Below are positions 53,188 through 64,000 of a DNA stretch of 64,000 nt, one piece after another. This DNA is from Aphelocoma coerulescens (taxonomy: Eukaryota; Chordata; Aves; Passeriformes; Corvidae). Within the stretch, counting starts at the first letter, position 1. Every line of letters starts with the position of its first letter. Below the pieces are notes generated by a model, which was not told the origin of the DNA, searched no databases, and saw only the letters and a program-made list of their open reading frames with translations. The stretch spans positions 1 through 64,000 of the forward strand of contig NW_027183790.1 in assembly GCF_041296385.1 (NCBI RefSeq). The letters run 5' to 3'. Made by a program: the position numbers and the translations under genes.

Positions 53188-54019
53188 TGTCGAAATTGAT
53201 GGCGATGATGGTGATGAGGGTGTGGGTTCGGTCGGGCCCGGCTGGAGATGGACGGCGACGAGAGATCTCTATAAGCAGGTCTTTGGAGCATGCAGTTTAT
53301 TGCAGAGGGCGTGGGTACAGGGGCACTGCTTAGAGCTGCCAGCTGCAGCTCCAAGCAGGCCCAAGGTGTAAGAGAGGGAGAGAGAGTGAGCGAGAGAGCT
53401 AGAGCAAGAGGCTGAGAGCTAAGAGTGTAAAGAGCAAGAGAGACAAACTAAGAGGAGAGCTGAATTAAGAGGAAGAAGAAGAGCAAGAGAGTTACTAAGA
53501 GAGCTACTAAGAGGAGAAGAGCATTACTAAGAGAGCTACTAAGAGAGTTACTAAGAGCGTTACTAAGAGGAGAAGAGCATTACTAAGAGGAGAGGAGTTA
53601 AGAGAGCGAGGAGCTTGTTACAATACAATAAATCATCTTCTGTAGTGAATATTCTAATTCTCAGTAGCCAATCTAATACAAGGTACAAATCCTATAGCAT
53701 TTACATACAGCCTATAAGAGTTCTTACATTACCATAGAGTGTTACATTTTAACTTCTAAAAACTACTCTTTGGACCCCTTCTGCTGAGCTAGTAGGGTCT
53801 GCTCTGACCCTTGGACCTGTCTGCAAGCAGAGGGTATTGTTCAATCAAGAGGGGATTACCTTCAGCCGGCTATACCATTGTTTTCCAGTTGTTCAGTAAC
53901 TAAGACTCTATATCTCAAAGATGGCCTTCATTTCGATGTCGCTCACAGTTTTCATATTCCCAGAATCTTTTGTTAGGCAATCATATTTATAAGGCTTTCC
54001 TGTTTCATCTTCCCCAACA
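53188..54019 (-). repeat. 3' LTR of ERV copy 3
   Basis: 832 bp, same layout as in copy 1. Confidence 0.92.
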
Positions 54020-55266
54020 TCTCCCCCGTTCTGATGAACAACTAAGATATTAGATACAGTCCTACTCGTTATTTTTTGCACACACTGAAGCATACAAGGT
54101 ACTGCTACTAAAACTATAATTATTACTACTAGAATAATCAAGCCTATTTTACAGAGTTCCCTTAGCCAAGGTGCAAAGCTCCAATCATCAAACAAACTGT
54201 CCAGCCAAGACGGGTCATCTGTTCTAATTTGGTTAGCTAGATCCTTTAGGTTTTGTAGCTGTTTGTGAATGGAAACAGAATGATCGGATAAGTTCATACA
54301 GCATAATCCTTCAAAATCTTCACAGCCGTGCCCATGTGCTAATAAAAGATAATCAACGGCAGCTCTATTTTGTAAAGTGGCATGTCTGACTGCCTCTTCA
54401 TCGGTTAACAGATCACTGATCATAGTAGAGGTGGCATTTACCTCCTTGCTGAGCCAACATCCCAACTTGTTTAACTGTTTTAAAGCAATTGAGGAGCTTA
54501 ACTGAGGTAGAAAAATGCTTGCAACAATTGATTTTCCAGAGTTCCAAGGGTGGAAGTCACTATCACAGTCACTATCGTACTGATGTCCCCAGGAAGATCT
54601 GATCTTTCTGCTTTTCTTTTTGATTACCTCTTTGACACTGGGAGCAATAATTGTAAGTTGTCCCAGAGCACAAGGGCCACCATCTATTTTTGAAGGTATA
54701 CCTTGCCAGGCCCTGTCTCCACAGATGAGCCAAATTCCTCTGGGGAATCGAATAGGAAGTTTGCTAAAACGATCTGCATGAGGTTCGTCATATATAAGAA
54801 GCTTAACTTGACTACACCAAGAAGTTACATTGCTATAAGCTGGGTGATATGGGGTAACATTTAAATGGGGACCGTTTTCTCCTTGAAAGTGAAAGAAATA
54901 GCAGGTATCCATAGTTAACGAACCTAGGATTTCTAGCTCTTGAAGGTCAGATTTATCAATTTTAGAATTATCAATATAAGTTTGGTGTCTATGGCTGGGA
55001 GTTGGAGATACATGATGATCGTCATATGGCCAATACTTATCAAGAGTAATATTATCAAAACCTTCTGGAAGAGGTACTCCAACTAAACAGGTTGAAAAAG
55101 GTTTGTCAGGGCTTGTGTCAGATAGACAGATGGTATCGGAGCCTGCGGATTTGGCTAAAGCAACCCAGACATTTGTCTTTGGTTGATTCACAGGTAAAGC
55201 TTCACTACAAAAACTAAAACAAAAGAATAAAAGCAACATGCACGCGCGCAAATGAGAAAACTCCAT
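53908..55266 (-). CDS. env: alpharetrovirus-like envelope glycoprotein, ERV copy 3 (452 codons)
   Basis: ATG at 55266; the protein is the same as in copies 1 and 2, with all motifs (signal peptide, RKIR, CX6CC, membrane span). The tail runs into U3. Confidence 0.92.
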   Translation of the reverse strand: MEFSHLRACMLLLFFCFSFCSEALPVNQPKTNVWVALAKSAGSDTICLSDTSPDKPFSTCLVGVPLPEGFDNITLDKYWPYDDHHVSPTPSHRHQTYIDNSKIDKSDLQELEILGSLTMDTCYFFHFQGENGPHLNVTPYHPAYSNVTSWCSQVKLLIYDEPHADRFSKLPIRFPRGIWLICGDRAWQGIPSKIDGGPCALGQLTIIAPSVKEVIKKKSRKIRSSWGHQYDSDCDSDFHPWNSGKSIVASIFLPQLSSSIALKQLNKLGCWLSKEVNATSTMISDLLTDEEAVRHATLQNRAAVDYLLLAHGHGCEDFEGLCCMNLSDHSVSIHKQLQNLKDLANQIRTDDPSWLDSLFDDWSFAPWLRELCKIGLIILVVIIIVLVAVPCMLQCVQKITSRTVSNILVVHQNGGDVGEDETGKPYKYDCLTKDSGNMKTVSDIEMKAIFEI

Positions 55267-55320
55267 TCTTTTCTTGAGCTGTTTTTGGCAGATCACTTTC
55301 TTCTGGTGATTCTGCGCAGT

Positions 55321-57837
55321 TCAGGTCTGGGTGCTTGCTTCCTGGCTTCCACTTGCAGAGTCACTGGCTGGTGTGGTGGCATCAGCAGGCTTTGATGCGA
55401 GGTATGGCTTCACGTTTTTTGCTGGAACCCACTTGATTCCTTCACCTGTGGAAACACATGCAAACCCCTTCCCCCACATTATAAGATTGTATGGTCCTTC
55501 TATTTTTCCTGAGTCTAGATTTTTAATCAAAACTGGGGGGCGCTCTTTCAGTTTTGCTTTTTTGTTGTTCAAAAAATGTCTATAAATGGGGGGATCAGGC
55601 TCTTCTGCAGAGCTATTCAAAAAATTGTAAACATACAAAGCCTTGTTCAACCTCCTTTGAGGTGTATCCTGGACTTCTCCCCCTCTCTGTTGATCTAAAA
55701 TGCGTTTTAGGGTTTGATGTGTTCTTTTTAGGGTACTTTTTAGCAGTTGTTTAAGATACGGTGAGCAAATACCACTATCTCTTACAGCCCTTCTTAGTTC
55801 TTTAATTTCGTGAGTGGGGATGGGAACCCACGTTTTGGGACTGTCAGGCTGTTGGCTAGCTATCACAGGCTTAGCTAATAGACTTTCATCTTTACAGCTT
55901 TGGAGTCTTATTTCATGCCAATCTGTTAATTGAGAATAATCTGAGCACTTTGGAGGATTTTTTGATTCAGAAAGTAGCGCTAACAAACTCTCAGAACTCG
56001 TTTTCTCCTTATGGGTTGCAAGATCCCAGCCGCTCGCTGGCGGGACTCTGGGGCTCATTGCAAACAAATCTGGCTGCTTTTCAGGGTTTCCTGGTGTTAG
56101 ATTTAAAGCATCAGCTCGGGCAGAGCGGCTCTCCGTCTTCCCTGCCACTGGAGCTGCACCACTGCCCTCCGTTCCCCCCCTGTTTGCGGCTTGTGAGGCG
56201 AGGCTGAGCTGCGCGGAGGGATGTTGCTGGGCGGCGGTAGCCGAGGGATACAGCTGTGCGGTGCCGGAGGGCCCCGGCGGGGGCGGCGATGGCACTGCCG
56301 ATCTCCGCGGTGGCGGGCGAGGAGGCGGGGGGGCCGCGAGCAACCGGCTCCGCGGCAGCGGGCGAGGGGGTGCGGGTGGCTCTATTGAAGGCGAGGTGAA
56401 AGCCGTGGGGGGCGGTGGCGGAGCTAGTTCCGTGAGCAGTGCTGTGGTTGGAGAAGTGTGAGCGTGCGTGGGTTGCGCCATCAGGTCAACGTGGCGGACT
56501 GTGATGGCCGCTGTCTGTGTGTCGGGGAGAGCGGGAGGTGGCAGGGCTGTCCCGTCGGCAGGAGACGATCCCGGGGCTGCGGGAGGCGGGAGGGCCGGCG
56601 TGGAGGCGGCGGGAGTATGTTGCGGTGGGGCCATGGCGAACGGTGGGCCAGTCGGCGGCTGGACCGCGGCGTGCTGCCGCTGGGAGTTTGCAGGCTGGGC
56701 TGGTGTGGCTGCCGGCGCGGCGGTGCCAGGAGACGGGGCTGGAGCAGCGGCAGGCACGGGAGAGGCAGCAGCCATCTGTGTAGGCGCTGCAGCGCCGGCA
56801 CCAGGTGGCTGGCGGGGCTGGGGCGCTCCGTGTCCCACGGACGCGGACGGGACGTTGACCACCACCGGCGCCGTGTCGGTGGCGGCGAGGGGGACCTGGG
56901 GGGCTGGAAGAAGGGTCGCCGCCTGGCTTTGCGGGGGGCCGGCTATGATGGTGGCTACAGCCATAACAGGCGCGGCTAGGGGAGCGGTAGGACCCGTAGG
57001 TGGCTGGGGAGCAGCCGCTGGCCCCGCGGGGCTATCGGCGGGGGGCGGGGCCGCGAAGGCGCTGGCGGACGGGGTGGGAGGAGCGAGGGACGGGGCCGCG
57101 AAGACGCTGGAGCCGAGGGCGGGGACCGCGGGAGCCGGGGCAGCAGGGAGGAACGGGATGGGGGGGGCGGGGATGGGGGGAGCGGTGGAGGGGGTCGTAG
57201 GGTCCGGTGGGACAGGGGTGACGGCTGCCAGGACAGCGGGGGCGGGGGGCGGGGCGGCACGAGTCAGTCGGACCGCGGCTACCGGAGCCGCGAGAGGCGG
57301 GACAGCAGGGACTAACGGGACCGTGGGGGTGGAGATGACGGGGGCGGTGGGGGGGGCGGTGGAGTCCGGTGGGGCAGGGGTGACCGGTGCAGGGACCGCG
57401 GGGGGGTGGGGCGGGGCGGCACGAGACAGCTGGACCGCGGGTACCGGAGCCGTGAGGTCCGGCGGCGGGGCGGGGGCCGTGCCCGGTTGCAGGCTCGCGG
57501 CGGCAAGGGGCGGGCTCGCAGCAGGAGCGGGACCCGGCGAGGTGGCTGCTGCGGGCGGCGCCTTCGCAGCAAACAGCTCCACGAGCGCTCTGCAAGCCGG
57601 GACCAGCTCCGCGGCAGCCCAATCCCGGCGGGAGATATTATTAAAGAGTTTAACCCGAACTGTGTCCCAGAAGTCTCTTGTAAAGACGGCTGAACGGTCA
57701 GCATTTGGGAAATTAATCAGAGTCCATTCTAAGAGGTTTTTTAGCTCCTGTTTAGGTAATTGACTTGGACCGGAGCTTAGTAAGTACTTAAGTTGTTTAT
57801 AGAGATGTCTGTCATGGGCAGAGTGAGTTTGTCCCAT
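55321..57837 (-). CDS. Gag-integrase fusion ORF, ERV copy 3 (838 codons)
   Basis: ATG at 57837. It encodes the same 838 residues as copy 1: matrix, Pro/Ala tract, capsid N-terminus joined at residue 701/702 to the integrase C-terminal domain. The G run at the site broken in copy 2 is eight bases here. It ends at TGA 55321-55323, in frame with env. Confidence 0.9.
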   Translation of the reverse strand: MGQTHSAHDRHLYKQLKYLLSSGPSQLPKQELKNLLEWTLINFPNADRSAVFTRDFWDTVRVKLFNNISRRDWAAAELVPACRALVELFAAKAPPAAATSPGPAPAASPPLAAASLQPGTAPAPPPDLTAPVPAVQLSRAAPPHPPAVPAPVTPAPPDSTAPPTAPVISTPTVPLVPAVPPLAAPVAAVRLTRAAPPPAPAVLAAVTPVPPDPTTPSTAPPIPAPPIPFLPAAPAPAVPALGSSVFAAPSLAPPTPSASAFAAPPPADSPAGPAAAPQPPTGPTAPLAAPVMAVATIIAGPPQSQAATLLPAPQVPLAATDTAPVVVNVPSASVGHGAPQPRQPPGAGAAAPTQMAAASPVPAAAPAPSPGTAAPAATPAQPANSQRQHAAVQPPTGPPFAMAPPQHTPAASTPALPPPAAPGSSPADGTALPPPALPDTQTAAITVRHVDLMAQPTHAHTSPTTALLTELAPPPPPTAFTSPSIEPPAPPRPLPRSRLLAAPPPPRPPPRRSAVPSPPPPGPSGTAQLYPSATAAQQHPSAQLSLASQAANRGGTEGSGAAPVAGKTESRSARADALNLTPGNPEKQPDLFAMSPRVPPASGWDLATHKEKTSSESLLALLSESKNPPKCSDYSQLTDWHEIRLQSCKDESLLAKPVIASQQPDSPKTWVPIPTHEIKELRRAVRDSGICSPYLKQLLKSTLKRTHQTLKRILDQQRGGEVQDTPQRRLNKALYVYNFLNSSAEEPDPPIYRHFLNNKKAKLKERPPVLIKNLDSGKIEGPYNLIMWGKGFACVSTGEGIKWVPAKNVKPYLASKPADATTPASDSASGSQEASTQT

Positions 57838-58457
57838 TATTGACCAGTATGATACTCACCTAGATGTCGCAGGGGGCAGGGTCCTTAATCAGAAGTCCGT
57901 CGTGGGGGGCTGGCCAGGCTCTCCACACGGCGCTCAGGACGCTGCTGTCGGGTCCCTCCTCAGAGCTCCGGTTTCAGGCGTCGCTTGGCAACGGCTTTCC
58001 GTGCTCGGGACCTCGCAGGTGTCTCCACTCAGAGCTCCAGCGCAGGCGGTGCTGAGCAATACCCGCCTGTGCTCGGGCGCGCGGCTGGATCCCTCCTAAG
58101 AGCTCCGGTCTGCACTGCTTAGCAGCGTGTCCGTGCTCGAGGGGTACCACGGCAAACTTCCTCAAAGAGCTCCAGGTAACCGCTGCGCAGCAGTGGCCGT
58201 CTGTGCTCGAGGACTGCCAGGCAATTTCCTCCCTCCGAGAGCTCCAGGTAATTGCTACGAAGTAACGGCTCCCCGTGCTCGAGGGCTGCCTCGGCAGAGT
58301 TATAGAGCTCCGGCTTTTACGCTGCGCAGCAACGGTATGCCGTGCTCACGACACGTTCCAGGTGGCTATAACTGGTCTTTTAGTTACCGTCCATGGCGAA
58401 GTCTCTCACAGGTGGAAGAAGCTGAATCAGGCCTTCACTCACGTTTGGGCGCCAGTT
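57838..58457 (-). promoter_or_regulatory. 5' leader of ERV copy 3
   Basis: tRNA-Lys-like primer site at 58437-58454, six-copy repeat at 57959-58374, and splice donor at 57854-57860. Confidence 0.8.
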
Positions 58458-59289
58458 TGTCGAAATTGATGGCGATGATGGTGATGAGGGTGTGGGTTCG
58501 GTCGGGCCCGGCTGGAGATGGACGGCGACGAGAGATCTCTATAAGCAGGTCTTTGGAGCATGCAGTTTATTGCAGAGGGCGTGGGTACAGGGGCACTGCT
58601 TAGAGCTGCCAGCTGCAGCTCCAAGCAGGCCCAAGGTGTAAGAGAGGGAGAGAGAGTGAGCGAGAGAGCTAGAGCAAGAGGCTGAGAGCTAAGAGTGTAA
58701 AGAGCAAGAGAGACAAACTAAGAGGAGAGCTGAATTAAGAGGAAGAAGAAGAGCAAGAGAGTTACTAAGAGAGCTACTAAGAGGAGAAGAGCATTACTAA
58801 GAGAGCTACTAAGAGAGTTACTAAGAGCGTTACTAAGAGGAGAAGAGCATTACTAAGAGGAGAGGAGTTAAGAGAGCGAGGAGCTTGTTACAATACAATA
58901 AATCATCTTCTGTAGTGAATATTCTAATTCTCAGTAGCCAATCTAATACAAGGTACAAATCCTATAGCATTTACATACAGCCTATAAGAGTTCTTACATT
59001 ACCATAGAGTGTTACATTTTAACTTCTAAAAACTACTCTTTGGACCCCTTCTGCTGAGCTAGTAGGGTCTGCTCTGACCCTTGGACCTGTCTGCAAGCAG
59101 AGGGTATTGTTCAATCAAGAGGGGATTACCTTCAGCCGGCTATACCATTGTTTTCCAGTTGTTCAGTAACTAAGACTCTATATCTCAAAGATGGCCTTCA
59201 TTTCGATGTCGCTCACAGTTTTCATATTCCCAGAATCTTTTGTTAGGCAATCATATTTATAAGGCTTTCCTGTTTCATCTTCCCCAACA
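58458..59289 (-). repeat. 5' LTR of ERV copy 3
   Basis: 832 bp, followed by ACAAA (59290-59294) and the continuing satellite. Confidence 0.92.
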
Positions 59290-59294
59290 ACAAA

Positions 59295-61562
59295 GGCTCT
59301 CCTGGGAGCCACGGGTCACAAAGCACCGTGGGCTCTGTGCAGCCCCGCTGTGTCACAATGGCCGCTGGCTTCCATGAGCCCCCGCAGTGTCCCAGTGGGC
59401 CCCGTGGCTTTAGGAGTGGGTGGCTGGGAGTTGGTGCCAGCGGCTGGGGGAGCAGCAGCAGGGACTGTGTGTGGACAGTGCCATGGCCACTTGTGTGGCC
59501 ACTGGTGTCTCTGTGCCAGGCACAGCCGTGGTGTGTAACACCGGCTCTGGGTCCTTTGGCTGTGCAGGTGGCAGTCACGGCCTGGAGCAGGGCTGCTCCC
59601 GGGGGACAGCCTGGGGCAGGAGGCTGCTGGAGATTCATTCCCCACACTCCTTGTCATGAGGTGCTCAGAGTGATTGGAAAGGCTGTTGGCAGCAGGCAGT
59701 TCTCTGGGTTCAAGCTGTGGAGGTGTCAGCGGGAATGCAAAGGCCAAGCTGGTGAGCCTTTTGTCCTGGTGCCTTTAGTGTGTGAGCAGTCCCTGGTGCC
59801 GTTGTCTTTGGATCCTGAGTGTGGGAGAGGCAAGGCTTAGGATGGTGCGTAGAGCTGAGAAGGAAAGTGCCGAGAGCAGCGTGTGTGCTGCTGCTTTGAG
59901 GGGTGCAGTTGAAGTTGTAGGCAGCAAGAGCTTTCTCAGCTGGCCCTTTTGTGAGCTCTGCTTTTGCCAGATGACTTCCATCTTACCCTCTTACCATCTT
60001 AGCCTCTCATTTTTGCATATCCCAAACCCCCTTCCAAACATCCAGCAGCTGCTTGTAAAGAAGAAGTCCTAGAACAAAAAGCCAGTGCTGCCTTTCATAG
60101 CCCCTTTGCTGTCTATGAAGTAGAGGAAAGAAGCTAGTGAGACGCACTTTCTTTCTCAACTCCATAGAGCGCATCCTTCTCTCAAGGTGGCAGAGTCCTT
60201 GGCGGAAGTGAAGCATCTGCAGCTGCAGTTCAGACTGAGAGATGTGCCAGGACAGGAAACATTTGCTGACCTTCCCTGTTCCCTGTGCAACATGATTCTC
60301 GCATCCCAGTCACTTTCACATACCTTCGGTATCCCTGAGTCCAAGCAGCTAAAGCTCACAGAGACAGAAGTGTCAGGAAGGAAAACGTTCCAAAAGCACC
60401 CCCTTCTCTTATCAGCATATAAATTGTGCACAACAGGCTGCGGCACCGAACCTTCCTTCTCAGATAGACATGCCATCACACTTTTCACTCTTGCAGCTCG
60501 GTTGAAAAGCTCCAGCAGCTGCTCCCGCAATAGCAAAAGGTTCTAGAAGTGAAAGCCAGTTTGGGGCTGCACCTTCTCCTTGCCGCATGTAAGCCACACC
60601 AAACTCCCTGATGCACTCTGTCCTCCCCTTCTCAAAGGAGTAGACGGTGGCATCAGGACACACCTGTGTCCCAGCAGCTGGGTGCCCAGCCGGGAGCAGG
60701 AGCAGGGCTGGGGCTGCTCCCAAAGTTGCCCCGCCCCAATGCCAGAGCCGGACATATGCTGAGGGGGGGCTGGATCAGGCTTTATTGTCCAGCTGCATGC
60801 CAGGAGTGAGCACAAAATCTACCTGCATTCTCTGCAGCATGCCATCCTGGAGCAGAGCCATTGCCAAAGGAAGCCGTGAGCCCGTGCCAAGCCAGTGCCG
60901 GAGTGGGATCCTAGCAGCACCTGTGGAAGCCGGGAGAGAGGAGCCCACCTGGAGCAGGTTCGTGCAGGATTAATCATCCCGTGGCTTCCCACCAGGGTCC
61001 TGTTGCTTCCAAAAGGCCCCACAGTGTCACTGTGGCCCCTCGGTTCCACCAGGTTCCATAGCGTCACTGTGGTGCCCAGGGTTCCGTCAGCTTCGCCAGC
61101 ATCCCCACGGTCTGCAGAGCTCCCCGAGCTTCTGTGGTGTCACAGTGGAGGCAGGGTTGCATCAGGTTCCATAGCATCAGCACGGTCTCCAGGGCTCCCA
61201 GAGGTTCTGTGGTGTCACAGTGGAGGCAGGGTTGCATCAGGTTCCATAGCATCACCACAGTCTCCAGGGCTCCCTGAGCTTCTGTGGTGTCACAGAGGAG
61301 GCAGGGTTGCATCAGGTTCCATAGCATCAGCACGGTCTCCAGGGCTCCCAGAGGTTCTGTGGTGTCACAGTGGAGGCAGGGTTGCATCAGGTTCCATAGC
61401 ATCACCACGGTCTCCAGGGCTCCAAGAGCTTCTGTGGTGTCACAGAGGAGGCAGGGTTGCATCAGGTTCAATAGCATCAGCACGGTCTCCAGGGCTCCCC
61501 TGAGCTTCTGTGGTGGTGTCACAGAGGAGCCAGGCTTCCTCGTAGTTCCCCAGCATCACAAA
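59295..61562. repeat. monomer 13 (HOR position 1)
   Basis: 2268 bp, five subrepeats at about 61131-61506. It has terminal TCCTCGTAG and GAGGTGTCAG like monomer 5, but CGTTCCAAAAG, seen otherwise at position 2 of unit 1. A private CCATGAGCCC lies near 59373. Confidence 0.93.
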
Positions 61563-63755
61563 GGCTCTCCTGGGAGCCACGGGTCACAAAGCACCGTGGG
61601 CTCTGTGCAGCCCCGCTGTGTCACAATGGCCGCTGGCTTCCACGAGCCCCCGCAGTGTCCCAGTGGGCCCCGTGGCTTTAGGAGTGGGTGGCTGGGAGTT
61701 GGTGCCAGCGGCTGGGGGAGCAGCAGCAGGGACTGTGTGTGGACAGTGCCATGGCCACTTGTGTGGCCACTGGTGTCTCTGTGCCAGGCACAGCCGTGGT
61801 GTGTAACACCGGCTCTGGGTCCTTTGGCTGTGCAGGTGGCAGTCACGGCCTGGAGCAGGGCTGCTCCCGGGGGACAGCCTGGGGCAGGAGGCTGCTGGAG
61901 ATTCATTCCCCACACTCCTTGTCATGAGGTGCTCAGAGTGATTGGAAAGGCTGTTGGCAGCAGGCAGTTCTCTGGGTTCAAGCTGTGGAGGTGTCAGCGG
62001 GAATGCAAAGGCCAAGCTGGTGAGCCTTTTGTCCTGGTGCCTTTAGTGTGTGAGCAGTCCCTGGTGCCGTTGTCTTTGGATCCTGAGTGTGGGAGAGGCA
62101 AGGCTTAGGATGGTGCGTAGAGCTGAGAAGGAAAGTGCCGAGAGCAGCGTGTGTGCTGCTGCTTTGAGGGGTGCAGTTGAAGTTGTAGGCAGCAAGAGCT
62201 TTCTCAGCTGGCCCTTTTGTGAGCTCTGCTTTTGCCAGATGACTTCCATCTTACCCTCTTACCATCTTAGCCTCTCATTTTTGCATATCCCAAACCCCCT
62301 TCCAAACATCCAGCAGCTGCTTGTAAAGAAGAAGTCCTAGAACAAAAAGCCAGTGCTGCCTTTCATAGCCCCTTTGCTGTCTATGAAGTAGAGGAAAGAA
62401 GCTAGTGAGACGCACTTTCTTTCTCAACTCCATAGAGCGCATCCTTCTCTCAAGGTGGCAGAGTCCTTGGCGGAAGTGAAGCATCTGCAGCTGCAGTTCA
62501 GACTGAGAGATGTGCCAGGACAGGAAACATTTGCTGACCTTCCCTGTTCCCTGTGCAACATGATTCTCGCATCCCAGTCACTTTCACATACCTTCGGTAT
62601 CCCTGAGTCCAAGCAGCTAAAGCTCACAGAGACAGAAGTGTCAGGAAGGAAAACGTTGCAAAAGCACCCCCTTCTCTTATCAGCATATAAATTGTGCACA
62701 ACAGGCTGCGGCACCGAACCTTCCTTCTCAGATAGACATGCCATCACACTTTTCACTCTTGCAGCTCGGTTGAAAAGCTCCAGCAGCTGCTCCCGCAATA
62801 GCAAAAGGTTCTAGAAGTGAAAGCCAGTTTGGGGCTGCACCTTCTCCTTGCCGCATGTAAGCCACACCAAACTCCCTGATGCACTCTGTCCTCCCCTTCT
62901 CAAAGGAGTAGACGGTGGCATCAGGACACACCTGTGTCCCAGCAGCTGGGTGCCCAGCCGGGAGCAGGAGCAGGGCTGGGGCTGCTCCCAAAGTTGCCCC
63001 GCCCCAATGCCAGAGCCGGACATATGCTGAGGGGGGGCTGGATCAGGCTTTATTGTCCAGCTGCATGCCAGGAGTGAGCACAAAATCTACCTGCATTCTC
63101 TGCAGCATGCCATCCTGGAGCAGAGCCATTGCCAAAGGAAGCCGTCAGCCCGTGCCAAGCCAGTGCCGGAGTGGGATCCTAGCAGCACCTGTGGAAGCCG
63201 GGAGAGAGGAGCCCACCTGGAGCAGGTTCGTGCAGGATTAATCATCCCGTGGCTTCCCACCAGGGTCCTGTTGCTTCCAAAAGGCCCCACAGTGTCACTG
63301 TGGCCCCTCGGTTCCACCAGGTTCCATAGCGTCACTGTGGTGCCCAGGGTTCCGTCAGCTTCGCCAGCATCCCCACGGTCTGCAGAGCTCCCCGAGCTTC
63401 TGTGGTGTCACAGTGGAGGCAGGGTTGCATCAGGTTCCATAGCATCAGCACGGTCTCCAGGGCTCCCAGAGGTTCTGTGGTGTCACAGTGGAGGCAGGGT
63501 TGCATCAGGTTCCATAGCATCACCACAGTCTCCAGGGCTCCCAGAGGTTCTGTGGTGTCACAGTGGAGGCAGGGTTGCATCAGGTTCCATAGCATCACCA
63601 CAGTCTCCAGGGCTCCCTGAGCTTCTGTGGTGTCACAGAGGAGGCAGGGTTGCATCAGGTTCAATAGCATCAGCACGGTCTCCAGGGCTCCCCTGAGCTT
63701 CTGTGGTGGTGTCACAGAGGAGCCAGGCTTCCTTGTAGTTCCCCAGCATCACAAA
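61563..63755. repeat. monomer 14 (HOR position 2)
   Basis: 2193 bp, four subrepeats at about 63399-63699. CCGTCAGCCC as at position 2 elsewhere, plus GAGGTGTCAG near 61987, absent from monomers 6 and 10. Confidence 0.93.
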
Positions 63756-64000
63756 GGCTCTCCTGGGAGCCACGGGTCACAAAGCACCGTGGGCTCTGTG
63801 CAGCCCCGCTGTGTCACAATGGCCGCTGGCTTCCACGAGCCCCCGCAGTGTCCCAGTGGGCCCCGTGGCTTTAGGAGTGGGTGGCTGGGAGTTGGTGCCA
63901 GCGGCTGGGGGAGCAGCAGCAGGGACTGTGTGTGGACAGTGCCATGGCCACTTGTGTGGCCACTGGTGTCTCTGTGCCAGGCACAGCCGTGGTGTGTAAC
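63756..64000. repeat. monomer 15, partial (HOR position 3)
   Basis: First 245 bp of the next monomer, cut by the window edge. Confidence 0.9.

Larger units (their letters stand above)
53188..59289 (-). mobile_element. ERV copy 3
   Basis: 6102 bp, the same boundaries, target ACAAA (53183-53187, 59290-59294) and internal deletion as copy 1. Both ORFs are intact. Confidence 0.93.
53188..64000. repeat. higher-order repeat unit 3 (truncated by the window)
   Basis: ERV copy 3 (53188-59289), two full monomers and the start of a third, in the same order as units 1 and 2. The array continues beyond the window. Confidence 0.95.

Noticed and set aside
14400..64000. Dozens of 60-300-codon ORFs across the satellite on both strands
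   Set aside because: They recur in every monomer, are open in several frames at once, many begin at non-ATG codons, and the 75-bp subrepeat is a multiple of three so it never introduces a frameshift. No family is recognisable.

Overview
The window is vertebrate, most likely bird, genomic DNA. It has no bacterial-type genes. It carries large endogenous retroviruses (ERVs), a short CR1-like patch, exon-like pieces and a long satellite array. The bird assignment is an inference from an alpharetrovirus-type Env and the CR1-like patch. Dense ERV plus satellite content would suit a sex-limited, unplaced or germline-restricted chromosome, but nothing here shows which.

Layout. (1) 1-595: a broken reverse-transcriptase fragment of an old class I ERV on the minus strand. 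(2) 597-985: a CpG-dense block. (3) 1252-10171: a nearly intact 8.9-kb gammaretrovirus-type provirus on the minus strand. It has 466-bp LTRs differing at 3 sites, an ATCA target-site duplication and a primer site matching tRNA-His. Its genes are gag (one stop codon in the matrix region), a full pro-pol, env (one stop in the leader) and an extra intact 216-codon cysteine-rich ORF between pol and env. (4) 10176-14388: host sequence with three diverged exon-like units, a 400-bp trinucleotide tract and an LTR-like piece. (5) 14388-64000: a satellite of 2.2-kb monomers. Each monomer contains a nested block of 75-bp repeats.

From 22979 onward the satellite is organised as a 15.1-kb higher-order repeat (HOR). 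Each HOR unit is one 6.1-kb ERV on the minus strand plus four monomers whose 75-bp counts run 5-4-5-5. Two complete HOR units (22979-38082, 38083-53187) and most of a third (53188-64000+) are present, differing at very few positions.

The ERV in the HOR is a deleted, recombinant-looking element. Its 832-bp LTRs flank a leader with six ~69-bp tandem repeats. Then comes an 838-codon ORF joining a betaretrovirus-like matrix domain, a ~440-residue Pro/Ala-rich tract and the start of capsid, in frame, to the C-terminal domain of integrase. An alpharetrovirus-like env (452 codons from its ATG) follows in the same frame after one TGA. Most of capsid, nucleocapsid, protease, RT, RNase H and the integrase catalytic core are absent, so it cannot replicate alone. 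Its copies here are best explained by DNA-level amplification together with the satellite. The env frame is open and identical in all three copies. The Gag-integrase frame is open in copies 1 and 3 and shifted by one extra G in copy 2.
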